Positions 9,326-17,829 are shown, counted from the first letter of the stretch. The stretch is 64,000 nucleotides of DNA from Acidobacteriota bacterium (GCA_014584695.1 JACTMI010000020.1:124001-188000); one strand, 5' to 3'. Notes: generated by a model not told the origin, from the letters alone. Translations and numbers: made by a program.

Positions 9326-10521
9326 CGCGGGCCTCCGTCGGCGGGCGCCGCCGGCACGGCGCCGGCATCGACTCCGGACAGGATCACGCAGTCGCTGGCG
9401 TCGCAGGGCCCGAGCGCCACGTCCAGCCAGCCGCGCGCGGCGGCGAGGCGCGGCGGCGCGCTGGTGAAGTCGATCGCCGTGCGCGGGGCGAGCAGGGCGT
9501 CGTCGCGGCGATCGACGACCACCTCCAGCCGAACCGACATGCCGGGGCGGAAGCGCTCCCCGTCGATCCGTTCGAGGTCGGCCACCACCCGGAAGGCGCG
9601 GCGCTGGGCGCGGCGATCGATCTCGCGCGCCATCGCCGCCACCGACCGCACGACGGCGGGGAGGACTTCGTCCGGGAAGGCGTCGAGAATCGCCCGTGCG
9701 GGCATGCCGGCGAGTACCCGGCCCTCGTCGACGTCGGAGAGGTCGGCGACCAGGTAGAGGGTCGCGAGGTCGGGCAGCGAGGCGAGCGGGAAGCCCGGCC
9801 AGACCTGGTCGCCCGGCTGCAGCTTGCGCCCCTCCCACGGGTGGTCGGCGAGGATCAGGATGCCGGCCGCCGGAGCCTTGACGATCAGCCGGTCGAGCGT
9901 CGCCTCGCCGGCCGTGAGCTCGGCGTTCGCGCGCCGGAGCGCCAGTTCGCGGACGCCGATCTCCGAGCGGGCCGTGACCCGGCGGGCCTCGAGGTCGCGT
10001 TCGGCTTTCTCGAGCCCGGCTCGGGCCCGCTCGAGCGCCAGGCCGCGCTCGGTGGCGTCGCGCGCGGTCAACAGCTCGGCGGGGACCTCGGCGTCGAGCC
10101 GCGCTCTCGCCAGGGCCGCTTGCGCGCGCGCGAGCGCCAGCTCGCCCTCTTCGAGCCGCCCCTGCTGCTCGGCGCGCACCCGCTCGAGCTCGTCGATGGC
10201 TTGCAGGTGCGTGGCGCGCTGCTCCTCGACCTGGGAGAGGAGCTGTCCGGCATCGAGCTCGGCCACGCGCGCGCCGGCCGCGACGGCGATGCCATCCTGC
10301 TCGAGCCAGCGCAGCTGGAGATTCCAGGCCGAGGTCGCGGGAACGCTCAGGAACTCGGCCCGCTCGGCGGCGAGCTCTCCGGAAAGCAGCTGCACCGCCT
10401 CGAACGGCGCGCGCCGCAGCCCGCTCCCCGGCCGCTCGACTTCGGCCGCGTCGACGCCGGGGCCGCAAGAGATGACGGCGGCCACGGCCAGCGTTCCCAG
10501 CCAGAACCCCAGAGCCTTCAT
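9322..10521 (-). CDS. HlyD-family periplasmic adaptor, lipoprotein type (adaptor 1 of operon)
   Basis: This is a 399-residue protein from the ATG at 10521 and the first gene of the four-gene operon. The leader ends in VISC, a plausible lipobox with Cys19. It has a lipoyl half (DGIAVAAGARVAELDAGQLLSQ), an Ala/Glu/Arg coiled coil (about 90-195), a second lipoyl half (APAAGILILADHPWEGRKLQPGD) and a barrel domain (RFRPGMSVRLEVVVDRRDDALLAPRTAIDF). The motif pairing a basic loop with a W(K/R)GxxxxPGD-like turn recurs in all three adaptors of the operon. The C-terminus has a CDASDC pair that could form a disulfide in the periplasm. The region upstream of 10521 should hold the operon promoter, but I cannot place one with confidence. 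Confidence 0.86.
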   Translation of the reverse strand: MKALGFWLGTLAVAAVISCGPGVDAAEVERPGSGLRRAPFEAVQLLSGELAAERAEFLSVPATSAWNLQLRWLEQDGIAVAAGARVAELDAGQLLSQVEEQRATHLQAIDELERVRAEQQGRLEEGELALARAQAALARARLDAEVPAELLTARDATERGLALERARAGLEKAERDLEARRVTARSEIGVRELALRRANAELTAGEATLDRLIVKAPAAGILILADHPWEGRKLQPGDQVWPGFPLASLPDLATLYLVADLSDVDEGRVLAGMPARAILDAFPDEVLPAVVRSVAAMAREIDRRAQRRAFRVVADLERIDGERFRPGMSVRLEVVVDRRDDALLAPRTAIDFTSAPPRLAAARGWLDVALGPCDASDCVILSGVDAGAVPAAPADGGPR

Positions 10522-10643
10522 CTGTCTCGAATCTACGGCTGGCAGGGGTCCGGCGTCCAGCCCGACGCGCGCAGTGTCACCAGAAGCGCGTGGGCTCCCC
10601 CGCGTCGCGGCGCCGCTCCGGTGAGCTTGCCTCGACGCCCTGA

Positions 10644-11612
10644 TCAGGCGCAGTCGAGCAGCAGCTTGCCGGAGGTGGCGCGCGCTTCGAGCAGGCGATG
10701 CGCCTCGGCGGCCGCGGCGAGCGGCAGGACGCGGTCGATCGCGAGCTTCAAGCGCCCTGCGATGGCGTCGTTCGCCACCCGCTCCCAGCGCTCGAGGAGC
10801 TCGGAGCGCTGACTCGCGTAGTCCATGAGGGACGCCGAGACGAGGGTCCGGCTGCCGAGCACCGGACGCGGCGAGAAGGGCTCGATCCGGCCGCTCGACT
10901 GGCCGAAGACGACCAGGGTGCCGCGGACGCGCGTCGCCCGCACCGAGCCGGCGAAGGTCGCGCGCCCGACCGAGTCGAGGACCAGATCGCAGCCGCGGCC
11001 GCCGGTCAGTGTCAGCGCGGCCGTCGCGAAGTCCGCGTCGATGCCGACGATGGGGTGATCGCAGCCCGCGGCGCGCGCGCGCGACGCCTTGGCCTCGGTC
11101 GAGCAGGTGCCGAGCACGATCGCGCCGGCGGCCTTGGCCATCTGGGTGGCGAGCAGGCCGACGCCCCCGGCCACGGCGTGGACGAGCACCATGTCGCCCG
11201 CGGCGACACGGCCGATCGTCCGCACCAGGTAGTCGGCGGTCATCCCTTGGAGCGGCAGCGCCGCCGCGGCGAGATCGTCGAGCGCCGCGGGCACCGGCAG
11301 CAGCCGGTCGGCGGGGAGGATCACCTCTTCCGCGTAGGCCCCCGCGGCGTCGACGAAGGCGACGCGATCGCCGACGGCGACGGAGACGACCCCCGCGCCG
11401 ACCGCGGTGACGATGCCGACCCCCTCCTTGCCGAGACGGGCGGGGTGGGGGCCGGGGTCGTAGAGACCGGTGCGCAGGTAGACGTCGATGAAGTTGACGC
11501 CGGCCGCGGCGAGGCGGACGCGCGCTCGACCGGGTCCCGGCTCCTCGGTCGCCAGCTGGTCGAGCGACAGGACCTCCGGACCGCCCGCGGCGTGGGCTCG
11601 GATCGCTCTCAT
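10644..11612 (-). CDS. NADPH:quinone oxidoreductase / zinc-less MDR enzyme
   Basis: This is a 322-residue protein with the ATG at 11612, overlapping the stop of the alcohol dehydrogenase gene by four bases. It belongs to the medium-chain dehydrogenase/reductase superfamily, quinone-oxidoreductase branch. The N-terminal catalytic domain has VNFIDVYLRTGLY and GKEGVGIVTAVG, without the zinc-binding cysteines. The nucleotide-binding Rossmann motif is HAVAGGVGLLATQMAKAAGA. Length matches E. coli Qor (about 327). It would reduce quinones or other enones with NADPH in the cytoplasm. Coupling to a zinc alcohol dehydrogenase suggests a shared aldehyde/enone detoxification or redox role, which is inference. 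Confidence 0.9.
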   Translation of the reverse strand: MRAIRAHAAGGPEVLSLDQLATEEPGPGRARVRLAAAGVNFIDVYLRTGLYDPGPHPARLGKEGVGIVTAVGAGVVSVAVGDRVAFVDAAGAYAEEVILPADRLLPVPAALDDLAAAALPLQGMTADYLVRTIGRVAAGDMVLVHAVAGGVGLLATQMAKAAGAIVLGTCSTEAKASRARAAGCDHPIVGIDADFATAALTLTGGRGCDLVLDSVGRATFAGSVRATRVRGTLVVFGQSSGRIEPFSPRPVLGSRTLVSASLMDYASQRSELLERWERVANDAIAGRLKLAIDRVLPLAAAAEAHRLLEARATSGKLLLDCA

Positions 11613-12640
11613 GGACGGATTCCTCCGCCGTAGGGCGGCGCCAGCTCCGGCAGCAGCACCGCCGAGCCCGAGATCCGTCCGTGGCGCAGGTCGTCGAGCG
11701 CCGCGCCGGCCGCCTCGAGCGGGTAGGCGCGGGTCTCTGGGCGGATCGGGATCGCCGCGGCGAGGCGCAGCAGCTCCTCGCCATCGCGGCGGGTCAGGTT
11801 CGCCACCGAGCGCAGCACACGCTCGCCCCAGAGCAGGCGGTAGGGGAAGGAGGGCAGGTCGCTCATGTGGATGCCGGCACAGACGACGACGCCCCCTTTG
11901 CGGACGGCGCCGAGCGCGGCCGGGACAAGCTCGCCCACTGGCGCGAAGACGATCGCGGCGTCGAGCGGCGCGGGGGGCGCGTCGCCGCCGCCTCCGGCCC
12001 AGCGCGCTCCGAGTCGCAGGGCGAGCGCTTGCGCCGCGCCGTCCCCCGCGCGGGTGAAGGCGAAGACTTCGCGCCCTTGGTGGCGGGCGACCTGGGCGAG
12101 CAGGTGGGCGGCGGCGCCGAAGCCGTAGAAGCCGATCCGGGTGACCTCGCGCGTCCCCTCGAGGGCCATCCGGTAGGCGCGATAGCCGATCAGACCGGCG
12201 CAGAGCAGAGGCGCGGCCGAGCGATCGTCGAATCCGGCCGGGATGGGAAGCGCGAACCGCTCGTCGGCCAGGCAAGCGTCGGCGAAGCCGCCGTCGCGCG
12301 TGTAGCCGGTGAAGACCGGCGCGTCGCAGAGATTCTCTTCGCCGCGTCGGCAGAACTCGCAGTCGCCGCAGCTGCCGCCCAACCAGGCGACGCCGACGCG
12401 GTCGCCGGCCGCGAAACGGCGGGTCCCCGGGCCCGCCGCCTCGACCACGCCGACGATCTGGTGTCCGGGCACCACCGGCAGCCGCGGCTCGGGCAGCTCG
12501 CCGTCGACGAGGTGGAGGTCGGTGCGGCAGACCGCGCAGGCGTGGACCCGCAGCCGCAGCTCGCCCGGCCCCGGCTCCGGCAGCGGCCGCTCCTCACGGC
12601 GCAGCGGCAGGCCCGGCCGGTCGAGGACCATCGCGCGCAT
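11609..12640 (-). CDS. Zinc-dependent alcohol dehydrogenase
   Basis: This is a 343-residue protein with the start at 12640 (MRAMVLDRPGLPL). It is a medium-chain dehydrogenase with both zinc sites visible. The catalytic site is in HACAVCRTDLHLVDG and the GHQIVGVV histidine. The structural-zinc loop with four cysteines is GGSCGDCEFCRRGEENLC. The cofactor motif GFYGFGAAAHLLAQVA is a GxGxxA-like variant. It oxidises primary alcohols or reduces aldehydes with NAD(P)H. It is first in a two-gene operon with the quinone oxidoreductase (ATGA overlap). It is divergent from the DUF2911 gene at 12729, so the ~88 bp between them should hold both promoters. Confidence 0.9.
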   Translation of the reverse strand: MRAMVLDRPGLPLRREERPLPEPGPGELRLRVHACAVCRTDLHLVDGELPEPRLPVVPGHQIVGVVEAAGPGTRRFAAGDRVGVAWLGGSCGDCEFCRRGEENLCDAPVFTGYTRDGGFADACLADERFALPIPAGFDDRSAAPLLCAGLIGYRAYRMALEGTREVTRIGFYGFGAAAHLLAQVARHQGREVFAFTRAGDGAAQALALRLGARWAGGGGDAPPAPLDAAIVFAPVGELVPAALGAVRKGGVVVCAGIHMSDLPSFPYRLLWGERVLRSVANLTRRDGEELLRLAAAIPIRPETRAYPLEAAGAALDDLRHGRISGSAVLLPELAPPYGGGIRP

Positions 12641-12728
12641 GGCACCGGTGATCCTACGCTCCTCCGCGAGACGCCTCGGCGCGTCCCGTTCGGGTAGTCT
12701 AGGAGTGCCAAACGGAGAGGAGGACACC

Positions 12729-13274
12729 ATGAACCGCACCCCTGTTTCGCGACGGCTCGCCCCCGCCCTCGCGGCCACGCTCGCCGTCGCGCTGGCCCTA
12801 CCCGCGTTCGCCCAGCGCGGCGACGACACGCGGCGCAAGAGCAAGAACGGCAAGACGGAGGGCGAGATCGCGGGCGTCGCGGTCACCCTCGAGTACGGCC
12901 GGCCGAGCGTCGCGGGCCGCACCGTCTGGGGCGAGCTCGTCCCCTACGGCAAGGTCTGGCGCACCGGCGCCGACGAGGCGACCACGATCACCTTCTCGAA
13001 GGACGTCGAGATCCAGGGCCAGGCCCTGGCGGCGGGCACCTACGCGCTCTTCACCATCCCGGGCGAGAGTGAGTGGACGGTGATCTTCAACAGGGCGGCC
13101 AAGCAGTGGGGCGCCTACGAGTACGCCGACGCCCAGGACGCGCTGCGGGTCCAGGTGCAACCGGCCGAGGGGGAGATGGTCGAGGCGCTCGACTTCGCGA
13201 TCGAAGGCGACCGGGTGATCCTGCGCTGGGAGAAGCTGCGGGTGGGCTTCGCCGTCGCCGCCAAGGCCTCGTAG
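12729..13274 (+). CDS. Secreted DUF2911 domain protein
   Basis: This is a 181-residue protein with a clean AGGAGG upstream of the ATG at 12729. A Sec signal peptide (about residues 1-30) ends at AFAQ. The mature part matches the DUF2911 family, with VTLEYGRPSVAGRTVWGELVPYGKVWRTGADEAT and TYALFTIPGESEWTVIFN. The biochemical role of DUF2911 is not known; members are small exported beta-rich proteins of Bacteroidota and Acidobacteriota. The family motif with GKVWRTGAD..T is fully conserved here. The downstream 635 bp contain no gene but three copies of a long repeat. Confidence 0.85.
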   Translation: MNRTPVSRRLAPALAATLAVALALPAFAQRGDDTRRKSKNGKTEGEIAGVAVTLEYGRPSVAGRTVWGELVPYGKVWRTGADEATTITFSKDVEIQGQALAAGTYALFTIPGESEWTVIFNRAAKQWGAYEYADAQDALRVQVQPAEGEMVEALDFAIEGDRVILRWEKLRVGFAVAAKAS

Positions 13275-13279
13275 CGGCG

Positions 13280-13489
13280 AGGGCCGGTTCGACGCGGCGG
13301 CCGGCGACATCGCCGCCCGGGACATCGCGTGAAGGAAGCGTCCGTGGCGAGCGCCGCGCCGGGACGTGGCTCGCGCCGGCTCTCCTCGCGCCCGCGACAC
13401 CCCACGGTTTGATTGGATTCTGATGGTGTGGGGGCCCCTCGCGCTGCGCTGCGGGGAGACGTCGCGATCCACGCCCCGGCGCTCTCGGT
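13280..13489 (+). repeat. Family B intergenic repeat, copy B1 (direct pair with B3)
   Basis: A ~210-bp block matches the block at 13667-13876 with only scattered mismatches in the same orientation. Landmarks are CTCCTCGCGCCCGCGACACC followed ~30 nt later by GGGGCCCCTCGCGCTGCGCT. The middle segment (CGGTTTGATTGGATTCTGAT) differs from the one in copies B2 and B4. The block lies directly after the DUF2911 stop codon and no protein is credible here. Confidence 0.85.
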
Positions 13490-13545
13490 GGTGGGTCGCA
13501 CCAGCTCGACCAATCTCAACCAGGACGGAGCCATCACGCTCACCA

Positions 13546-13690
13546 GCGGTAGCGTCGGACCGGCCCTCGGATCGCGTCCCCGCAGCGCAGCGCGAGGGGC
13601 CCCCGCTCCTCCAGAAGAGAAATCCAGATACCGCGGGGTGTCGCGGGCGCGAGGAGACCCGAGCCGAGGGCCGGTTCGACGCGGCGGCCG
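13546..13690 (-). repeat. Family B intergenic repeat, copy B2 (inverted relative to B1/B3)
   Basis: The sequence is the reverse complement of the B-type landmarks, read as CCCCGCAGCGCAGCGCGAGG then GGTGTCGCGGGCGCGAGGAG. It matches the reverse complement of the copy at 29990-30120 almost base for base over about 140 bp, although the two sites are 16 kb apart. Its ~30-nt middle segment is the version shared with B4, not the one in B1/B3. It overlaps the start of B3. Confidence 0.85.
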
Positions 13691-13876
13691 CCGATATCGC
13701 CGCCCGGGACATTGCGTGAAGGAAGGGTCCGTGGCGAGCGCCGCGCCGGGACGTGGCTCGCGCCGGCTCTCCTCGCGCCCGCGACACCCCACGGTTGGAT
13801 TGGATTCTGATGGTGTGGGGGCCCCTCGCGCTGCGCTGCGGGGAGGCGTCGCGACCCACGCCCCGGCGCTCTCGGT
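13667..13876 (+). repeat. Family B intergenic repeat, copy B3
   Basis: This is a near-identical direct copy of 13280-13489. Together with B1 and the inverted B2 it fills the whole gap between the DUF2911 gene and the SDR gene. B1/B2 and B2/B3 form large inverted repeats that could fold into long cruciform or hairpin structures. No coding sequence is supported between 13275 and 13909. Confidence 0.85.
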
Positions 13877-13909
13877 CGGGATGGCGCCAGCTCTCGGGCT
13901 GGCCGTGCC

Positions 13910-15001
13910 TCAGACCATCGCGTCCGAGGCGATCTCCGGGTGCCGCTTCATGAAGTCGACCAGCACCGGCAGGTAGTCGGCCAGCCGCGGACAGTGGATG
14001 CCGAGGGCGGCGAGATCGCGGTCGGCGTTCGTGGTGTCGTAGAAGGTCGGATGGACGAAGTAGTCGACCGCCGACGACGGGATCTGGAGCAGCCGCCCGA
14101 CGCCCGGCACGTGATCGATCGCCGCCTTGGCCAGCCGGATCGGCGTCGGCACGCGCAGGATGATCCTCCCGGTCGCCTCCGAGAAGAGCCGGATCGCCTG
14201 GTCGACGGTGGGTGGATCGGGATCGGCCAGCTGGTAGCAGAGGCCCGCCGAGCGCCGGTCGGCGGAGAGCGCGGCGATGGCGCCGATCACGAAGTCGCGC
14301 GGCACGAAGTTGCCGCGGGTCTTGTCCGTGTGGCCCGGCACCGGCAGCACGGCGACCGAGGGCTGCTTGAGCAGCCAGCGCAGGATGAAGTAGGGCCCGT
14401 CGTACTTCTGCGTCTCGCCGGTGGTCGAGTCGCCGACCACGATCGCCGGGCGGTAGATCGTCGCGGGCATCCCGGCCGCCATCCGCCGCCGTACTTCGAT
14501 CTCCGCGAGGTACTTGGTCTCCTCGTAGAAGTTGTTGAAGGTCTGCCCCTTCTCGAGGTCGGTCTCGCGGAAGATGCCGGGGTGGCTCCCCGAGACGTAG
14601 CAGGTCGAGACGTACTGCACCCGCTCGAGGCGCGGCAGCGTCTCGGCGAAGTCGAGCACATGGCGCGTGCCGTCGACATTGACCTTGAGCGCGATCGCGC
14701 GCGGCACCGACAGGTCGTAGACCGCCGCCAGGTGGAAGACCTCCGAGACACCGCGCGCGATCTGCGCGGCCGGCTCGAGCCCCAGTCCGGGCAGGGTGAT
14801 GTCCCCTTCGACCAGATCGATCCGGCGCGCGTCGATCCCCTCCTCCGCGGCGAGCTCCAGCGCGCGCCGCGTCGCCAGACCGGCGAACTTCGCCTGCACC
14901 AGGCAGAGCACGGAGGGCTCGCCGGGGCGCCGGAGGATCCGGCGGACGAGCTCCGAGCCGAGGAACCCGGGGAAGCCGGTGAGCAGGACGCGGGCGCCCA
15001 T
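13910..15001 (-). CDS. Extended SDR-family reductase (thioester/fatty acyl reductase-like)
   Basis: This is a 363-residue protein from the ATG at 15001, which shares one base with the stop of the aldehyde dehydrogenase gene (TGATG). The NAD(P)-binding motif GFPGFLGSELVRR is at residues 9-21. The active-site YxxxK is within YEETKYLAE, and VFHLAAVYDLSV matches the conserved strand of extended SDRs. Overall it resembles male-sterility/thioester-reductase-type NAD-binding domains that reduce acyl thioesters, rather than sugar epimerases. Coupling to an aldehyde dehydrogenase suggests that the two interconvert a long-chain or amino aldehyde, which is inference. The last residues end just before the family B repeats. 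Confidence 0.8.
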   Translation of the reverse strand: MGARVLLTGFPGFLGSELVRRILRRPGEPSVLCLVQAKFAGLATRRALELAAEEGIDARRIDLVEGDITLPGLGLEPAAQIARGVSEVFHLAAVYDLSVPRAIALKVNVDGTRHVLDFAETLPRLERVQYVSTCYVSGSHPGIFRETDLEKGQTFNNFYEETKYLAEIEVRRRMAAGMPATIYRPAIVVGDSTTGETQKYDGPYFILRWLLKQPSVAVLPVPGHTDKTRGNFVPRDFVIGAIAALSADRRSAGLCYQLADPDPPTVDQAIRLFSEATGRIILRVPTPIRLAKAAIDHVPGVGRLLQIPSSAVDYFVHPTFYDTTNADRDLAALGIHCPRLADYLPVLVDFMKRHPEIASDAMV

Positions 15002-16590
15002 CAGCGGATCCCCGGCAGCCGCTTGACCGCCCGCAGCGCGCCGGTGAACCAGCGCGCGAAGGCCTCCTGAGGCACTCCCCTCGGAGGGGCGATCGGCAGG
15101 CCACGCTGGACGGTGACGTTCTGGGCTTCGGTGTACTTGAGGATCCCCTCGGCGCCGTGGCGGCGGCCCAGGCCGGAATCCTTGAAGCCCCCCATCGGAG
15201 CCTCGACGGAGGCCCAGCCGGCGACGTAGGTCTCGTTGATCGTCACCGTGCCGCAGGCGAGGCGGGTGGCGGTCCGCCGCGCCAGCTCGGTGTCGCGCGA
15301 CCAGATCGAGGCGTTGAGGCCGTAGCGGGTGTCGTTGGCGCGCTCGATCGCCTCGTGGTTCGAGGCGACCGGGTAGACCGCCACCACCGGCCCGAAGGTC
15401 TCTTCGGCGTAGAGCTCCATCTCCGGCGTGACGCCGGTGAGGATCGTCGGCTCGTAGACCAGCGGCCCGATCTCCGGCCGCCGCCGACCCCCGGTCTCGA
15501 GCCGCGCGCCCTTGCCGAGCGCGTCCCGGACGTGGGCCTCGACCGCCGCCAGCTGTTTGGCGGAGGCGAGCGAGCCGACGTCGTAGCTCCAGTCGAGCCG
15601 GGTGCCCAGCCGCAGCGCGCGCGTCGCCGCCACGAAACCGGCGAGGAAACGCTCGGCGATCGATTCGTGGACGTAGACGCGCTCGGTCGAGACGCAGAGC
15701 TGACCCGCCGAGGCGAAGGAGCCGCGCACGGCGCCGGCGACCGCGGCGTCGAGGTCGGCGTCGGCGAGCACCAGCATCGGGTTCTTGCCGCCCAGCTCGA
15801 GCCCGCAGGAGATCAGGCGCGAGCCCGCTTCGGCGGCGATCCGCCGGCCGGTCTCGGTCGAGCCGGTGAACTGCAGGAAGCCGACGGCGTCGAACAGCGG
15901 CGGGCCGAGCGTCGGGCCGTCGCCGCACACCGGGGCGTAGAGCCCCGGCGGCAGCCCGCACTCCTCGAGCAGGTCGATCGCCCAGAGCAGCGTGAACGGG
16001 GTCTGGCTGTCGGGCTTCTCGACCACCGCGTTGCCGGCCACCAGCGCCGGGATGGCGTCCGTGATGCCCATCGAGAGCGGGTAGTTCCAGGGCGCGATGA
16101 TCCCGACGACCCCCTTCGGGTGGCGGTACTCCCAGGTCTGGGTGAGGCCGGGCACGGCGCCCATGCGCGCCTGCGGCGCCAGGTAGTCGGCGGCGCGCAG
16201 CGCGTAGAAGCGGGCCACGATCGCGGCGTCGGCGACCTCTTCGTAGGCGTGGAGCCGCGCCTTGCCACTCTCGAGCTGGAGCAGGTCGAGAACCTCGCTC
16301 TGACGGTCGAGCAGGAGGTCGTGGAAGCGCAAGAAGACGCGCGCCCGCTCGTCGAAGGGGCGCTGCGCCCAATCCTCCTGGACCACGCGGGCACGCGCCG
16401 CCGCCGTGGCGACGTCCTCCGGCCCGGAGCGCGGGACGGAACCGATCGGGCCGCCGTCGAGCGGCGAGACGATCGGCATCTTCTGGGAGCCCGACGCGAC
16501 CACCCGCCGGGCGAGCTCGGGGAGGCGGGCCAGGTGAGCCGGTCGGGCGACGGCGGTCGGGGCGGGGGCGGCGGGCGCGGCGACGCTCAT
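15001..16590 (-). CDS. Aldehyde dehydrogenase (succinate-semialdehyde dehydrogenase-like)
   Basis: This is a 529-residue protein with the start at 16590. The aldehyde dehydrogenase fold is complete: IIAPWNYPLSMGI near the cofactor pocket, FTGSTETGRRIA, the general base Glu265 in LELGGKNPML, and the nucleophile Cys299 in GQLCVSTER. The EETFGPVVAVYPV segment and PMGGFKDSGLGRRHG near the C-terminus are classic. The closest subgroup by motif is the NADP-dependent succinate-semialdehyde/long-chain aldehyde group with the FxSAGQLC variant. An Ala/Pro-rich N-terminal extension of about 25 residues may include non-native start sequence. It is operon-coupled to the SDR reductase. Confidence 0.93.
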   Translation of the reverse strand: MSVAAPAAPAPTAVARPAHLARLPELARRVVASGSQKMPIVSPLDGGPIGSVPRSGPEDVATAAARARVVQEDWAQRPFDERARVFLRFHDLLLDRQSEVLDLLQLESGKARLHAYEEVADAAIVARFYALRAADYLAPQARMGAVPGLTQTWEYRHPKGVVGIIAPWNYPLSMGITDAIPALVAGNAVVEKPDSQTPFTLLWAIDLLEECGLPPGLYAPVCGDGPTLGPPLFDAVGFLQFTGSTETGRRIAAEAGSRLISCGLELGGKNPMLVLADADLDAAVAGAVRGSFASAGQLCVSTERVYVHESIAERFLAGFVAATRALRLGTRLDWSYDVGSLASAKQLAAVEAHVRDALGKGARLETGGRRRPEIGPLVYEPTILTGVTPEMELYAEETFGPVVAVYPVASNHEAIERANDTRYGLNASIWSRDTELARRTATRLACGTVTINETYVAGWASVEAPMGGFKDSGLGRRHGAEGILKYTEAQNVTVQRGLPIAPPRGVPQEAFARWFTGALRAVKRLPGIR

Positions 16591-16682
16591 GGGGGAAGCC
16601 TTCCACCCCCCGCCGGGAACGTCAAGCTGCGGCATGCCGGCTGCCGCGTCGCGGCGAGAGGGCGCCGACCGGCCGGCCCGGC

Positions 16683-17234
16683 TCACTCCGTGCGGGCGAA
16701 GCGGGCGAGGATCGCGCCGGCGAGCGCCCAGGCGACCAGGTCGTAGAGCATGGCGAGCAAGTGGAACTTCCAGGGCTGGTAGAACCAGATCGGATCGCCC
16801 GCGTGCGCCCAGAAGGTGGCCGCGAAGCCGGCCAGCGTGACGAACCCCGCTTTCGCCCCCCAGCCAGGCAGCGCCGGCGCCGCCTTGCCCAGCAGCCAGG
16901 CGATCAGCACGCAGGTGATCAGCTGGTGCAGGAAGCCGTTGAAGAAGAGCAGCGGGTCCATCGGATCGGCGCCGGCCTTGCGCACGATGACCATGCCGAG
17001 CGGTCCGCGCCGATGTCGCTCGAGCCACCGCTCCTGCGACTCCCCTTCGGAAAGGTCGGGGACGAAGTAGACGCCGTCCGTGGGGAAGAGCTCGTCGAGC
17101 GCGCGCTGGACCCGGTCGGGATCGGCGCCGGGAGTCATCGCCGCTTTGCCCAGGGGCGTGGTCCAGAACAGGAAGCCCCAGACGAACATCGCCAGGGCGG
17201 CGAGCACGCTACCGATCAGCAGATCCCGCTTCAT
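16683..17234 (-). CDS. Hypothetical inner-membrane protein
   Basis: This is a 183-residue protein from the ATG at 17234. It has an N-terminal membrane segment (about 5-25, containing FVWGFLFW), a polar loop of about 70 residues rich in Asp/Arg and facing the periplasm if the first segment is an anchor, and then three closely spaced hydrophobic segments (about 97-118, 125-143, 152-176). There are no catalytic motifs. The layout of one TM, an extracytoplasmic domain and three TMs recurs in small conserved membrane proteins of unknown function. It is downstream of the SLOG-like gene by 37 bp on the same strand, so probably co-transcribed. Confidence 0.72.
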   Translation of the reverse strand: MKRDLLIGSVLAALAMFVWGFLFWTTPLGKAAMTPGADPDRVQRALDELFPTDGVYFVPDLSEGESQERWLERHRRGPLGMVIVRKAGADPMDPLLFFNGFLHQLITCVLIAWLLGKAAPALPGWGAKAGFVTLAGFAATFWAHAGDPIWFYQPWKFHLLAMLYDLVAWALAGAILARFARTE

Positions 17235-17271
17235 CGCGCCCTCCTTCGCCCGGCGGCCGGCGCCGCGACGA

Positions 17272-17829
17272 TCAGGCGGCCGGCTCGCCCAGGCTGCGGC
17301 GGAACAGCTCCTGGATCGCCGCGCGGCCGTTCTCGGTCAGGTTCCGGGTGCCGGTGCCGCAGAACGGGCGCTCGCCCAGGCTCGGGGTGTCCGGCTCCCA
17401 GCGGCCGCCGCGCCAGTGGAACCACTCGCCGCGCTCCTGGTCGAAGACCCACACCGGCCGGTTGAACATCCGCGCCAGCTCGACCGCCCAGCCGGTCCCC
17501 CCTTTGACCGTGTCGTCGGGGAGGATCTTGCCGATCACGAAGACCTGATAGGCGTCGGTGACCATGTGGTAGATGGACTGGATCACGCGCCGGATCAGGT
17601 CGGCCTGGTGGTAGGCCCGCCCCATCCGCTGCGAGACGATGGTCATCGAGACGTCGCCCTTGGCCAGCTCCTCGGGTGCGAGGACGCGCACGGACATCGG
17701 CCACTCCATGACGTGGCCGTCGAAGGACAGGGTGGTCTGCTCGAGCTTCCAGCGCTGCGCGGCGCGTCCGAACTCGGCCTCGGCGCCGCGGTGTCCGCCG
17801 GAGACGAGCTTGGGCTTGGGTGCGGTCAT
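17272..17829 (-). CDS. SLOG/LOG-like Rossmann-fold nucleotide-binding protein
   Basis: This is a 185-residue protein from the ATG at 17829. The N-terminus has a SGGHRGAEAEFGRAA stretch, reminiscent of the GGxxGADxA loop of SLOG proteins. A later GGTGWAVELARMFNRPVWVFDQ strand-helix-strand and an FCGTGTRNL loop also fit the superfamily that senses or processes nucleotide-like ligands. No Lonely Guy PGGxGTxxE motif is present, so it is not a phosphoribohydrolase by motif. Function is unknown. It sits between the Kbl-like gene (53 bp away) and a membrane protein on the same strand, which could be a functional unit. Confidence 0.6.
   Translation of the reverse strand: MTAPKPKLVSGGHRGAEAEFGRAAQRWKLEQTTLSFDGHVMEWPMSVRVLAPEELAKGDVSMTIVSQRMGRAYHQADLIRRVIQSIYHMVTDAYQVFVIGKILPDDTVKGGTGWAVELARMFNRPVWVFDQERGEWFHWRGGRWEPDTPSLGERPFCGTGTRNLTENGRAAIQELFRRSLGEPAA

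Noticed and set aside
13280-13876. Possible CRISPR array
   Set aside because: Only two direct copies plus one inverted, units of 210 bp, no regular short repeats or spacers, and no cas genes.
13366-13976. Short open frames inside the family B repeats and similar ones at 29.3-30.3 kb
   Set aside because: The same text appears in several frames because the repeats are GC-rich and stop-poor. There are no start sites or homologous proteins.
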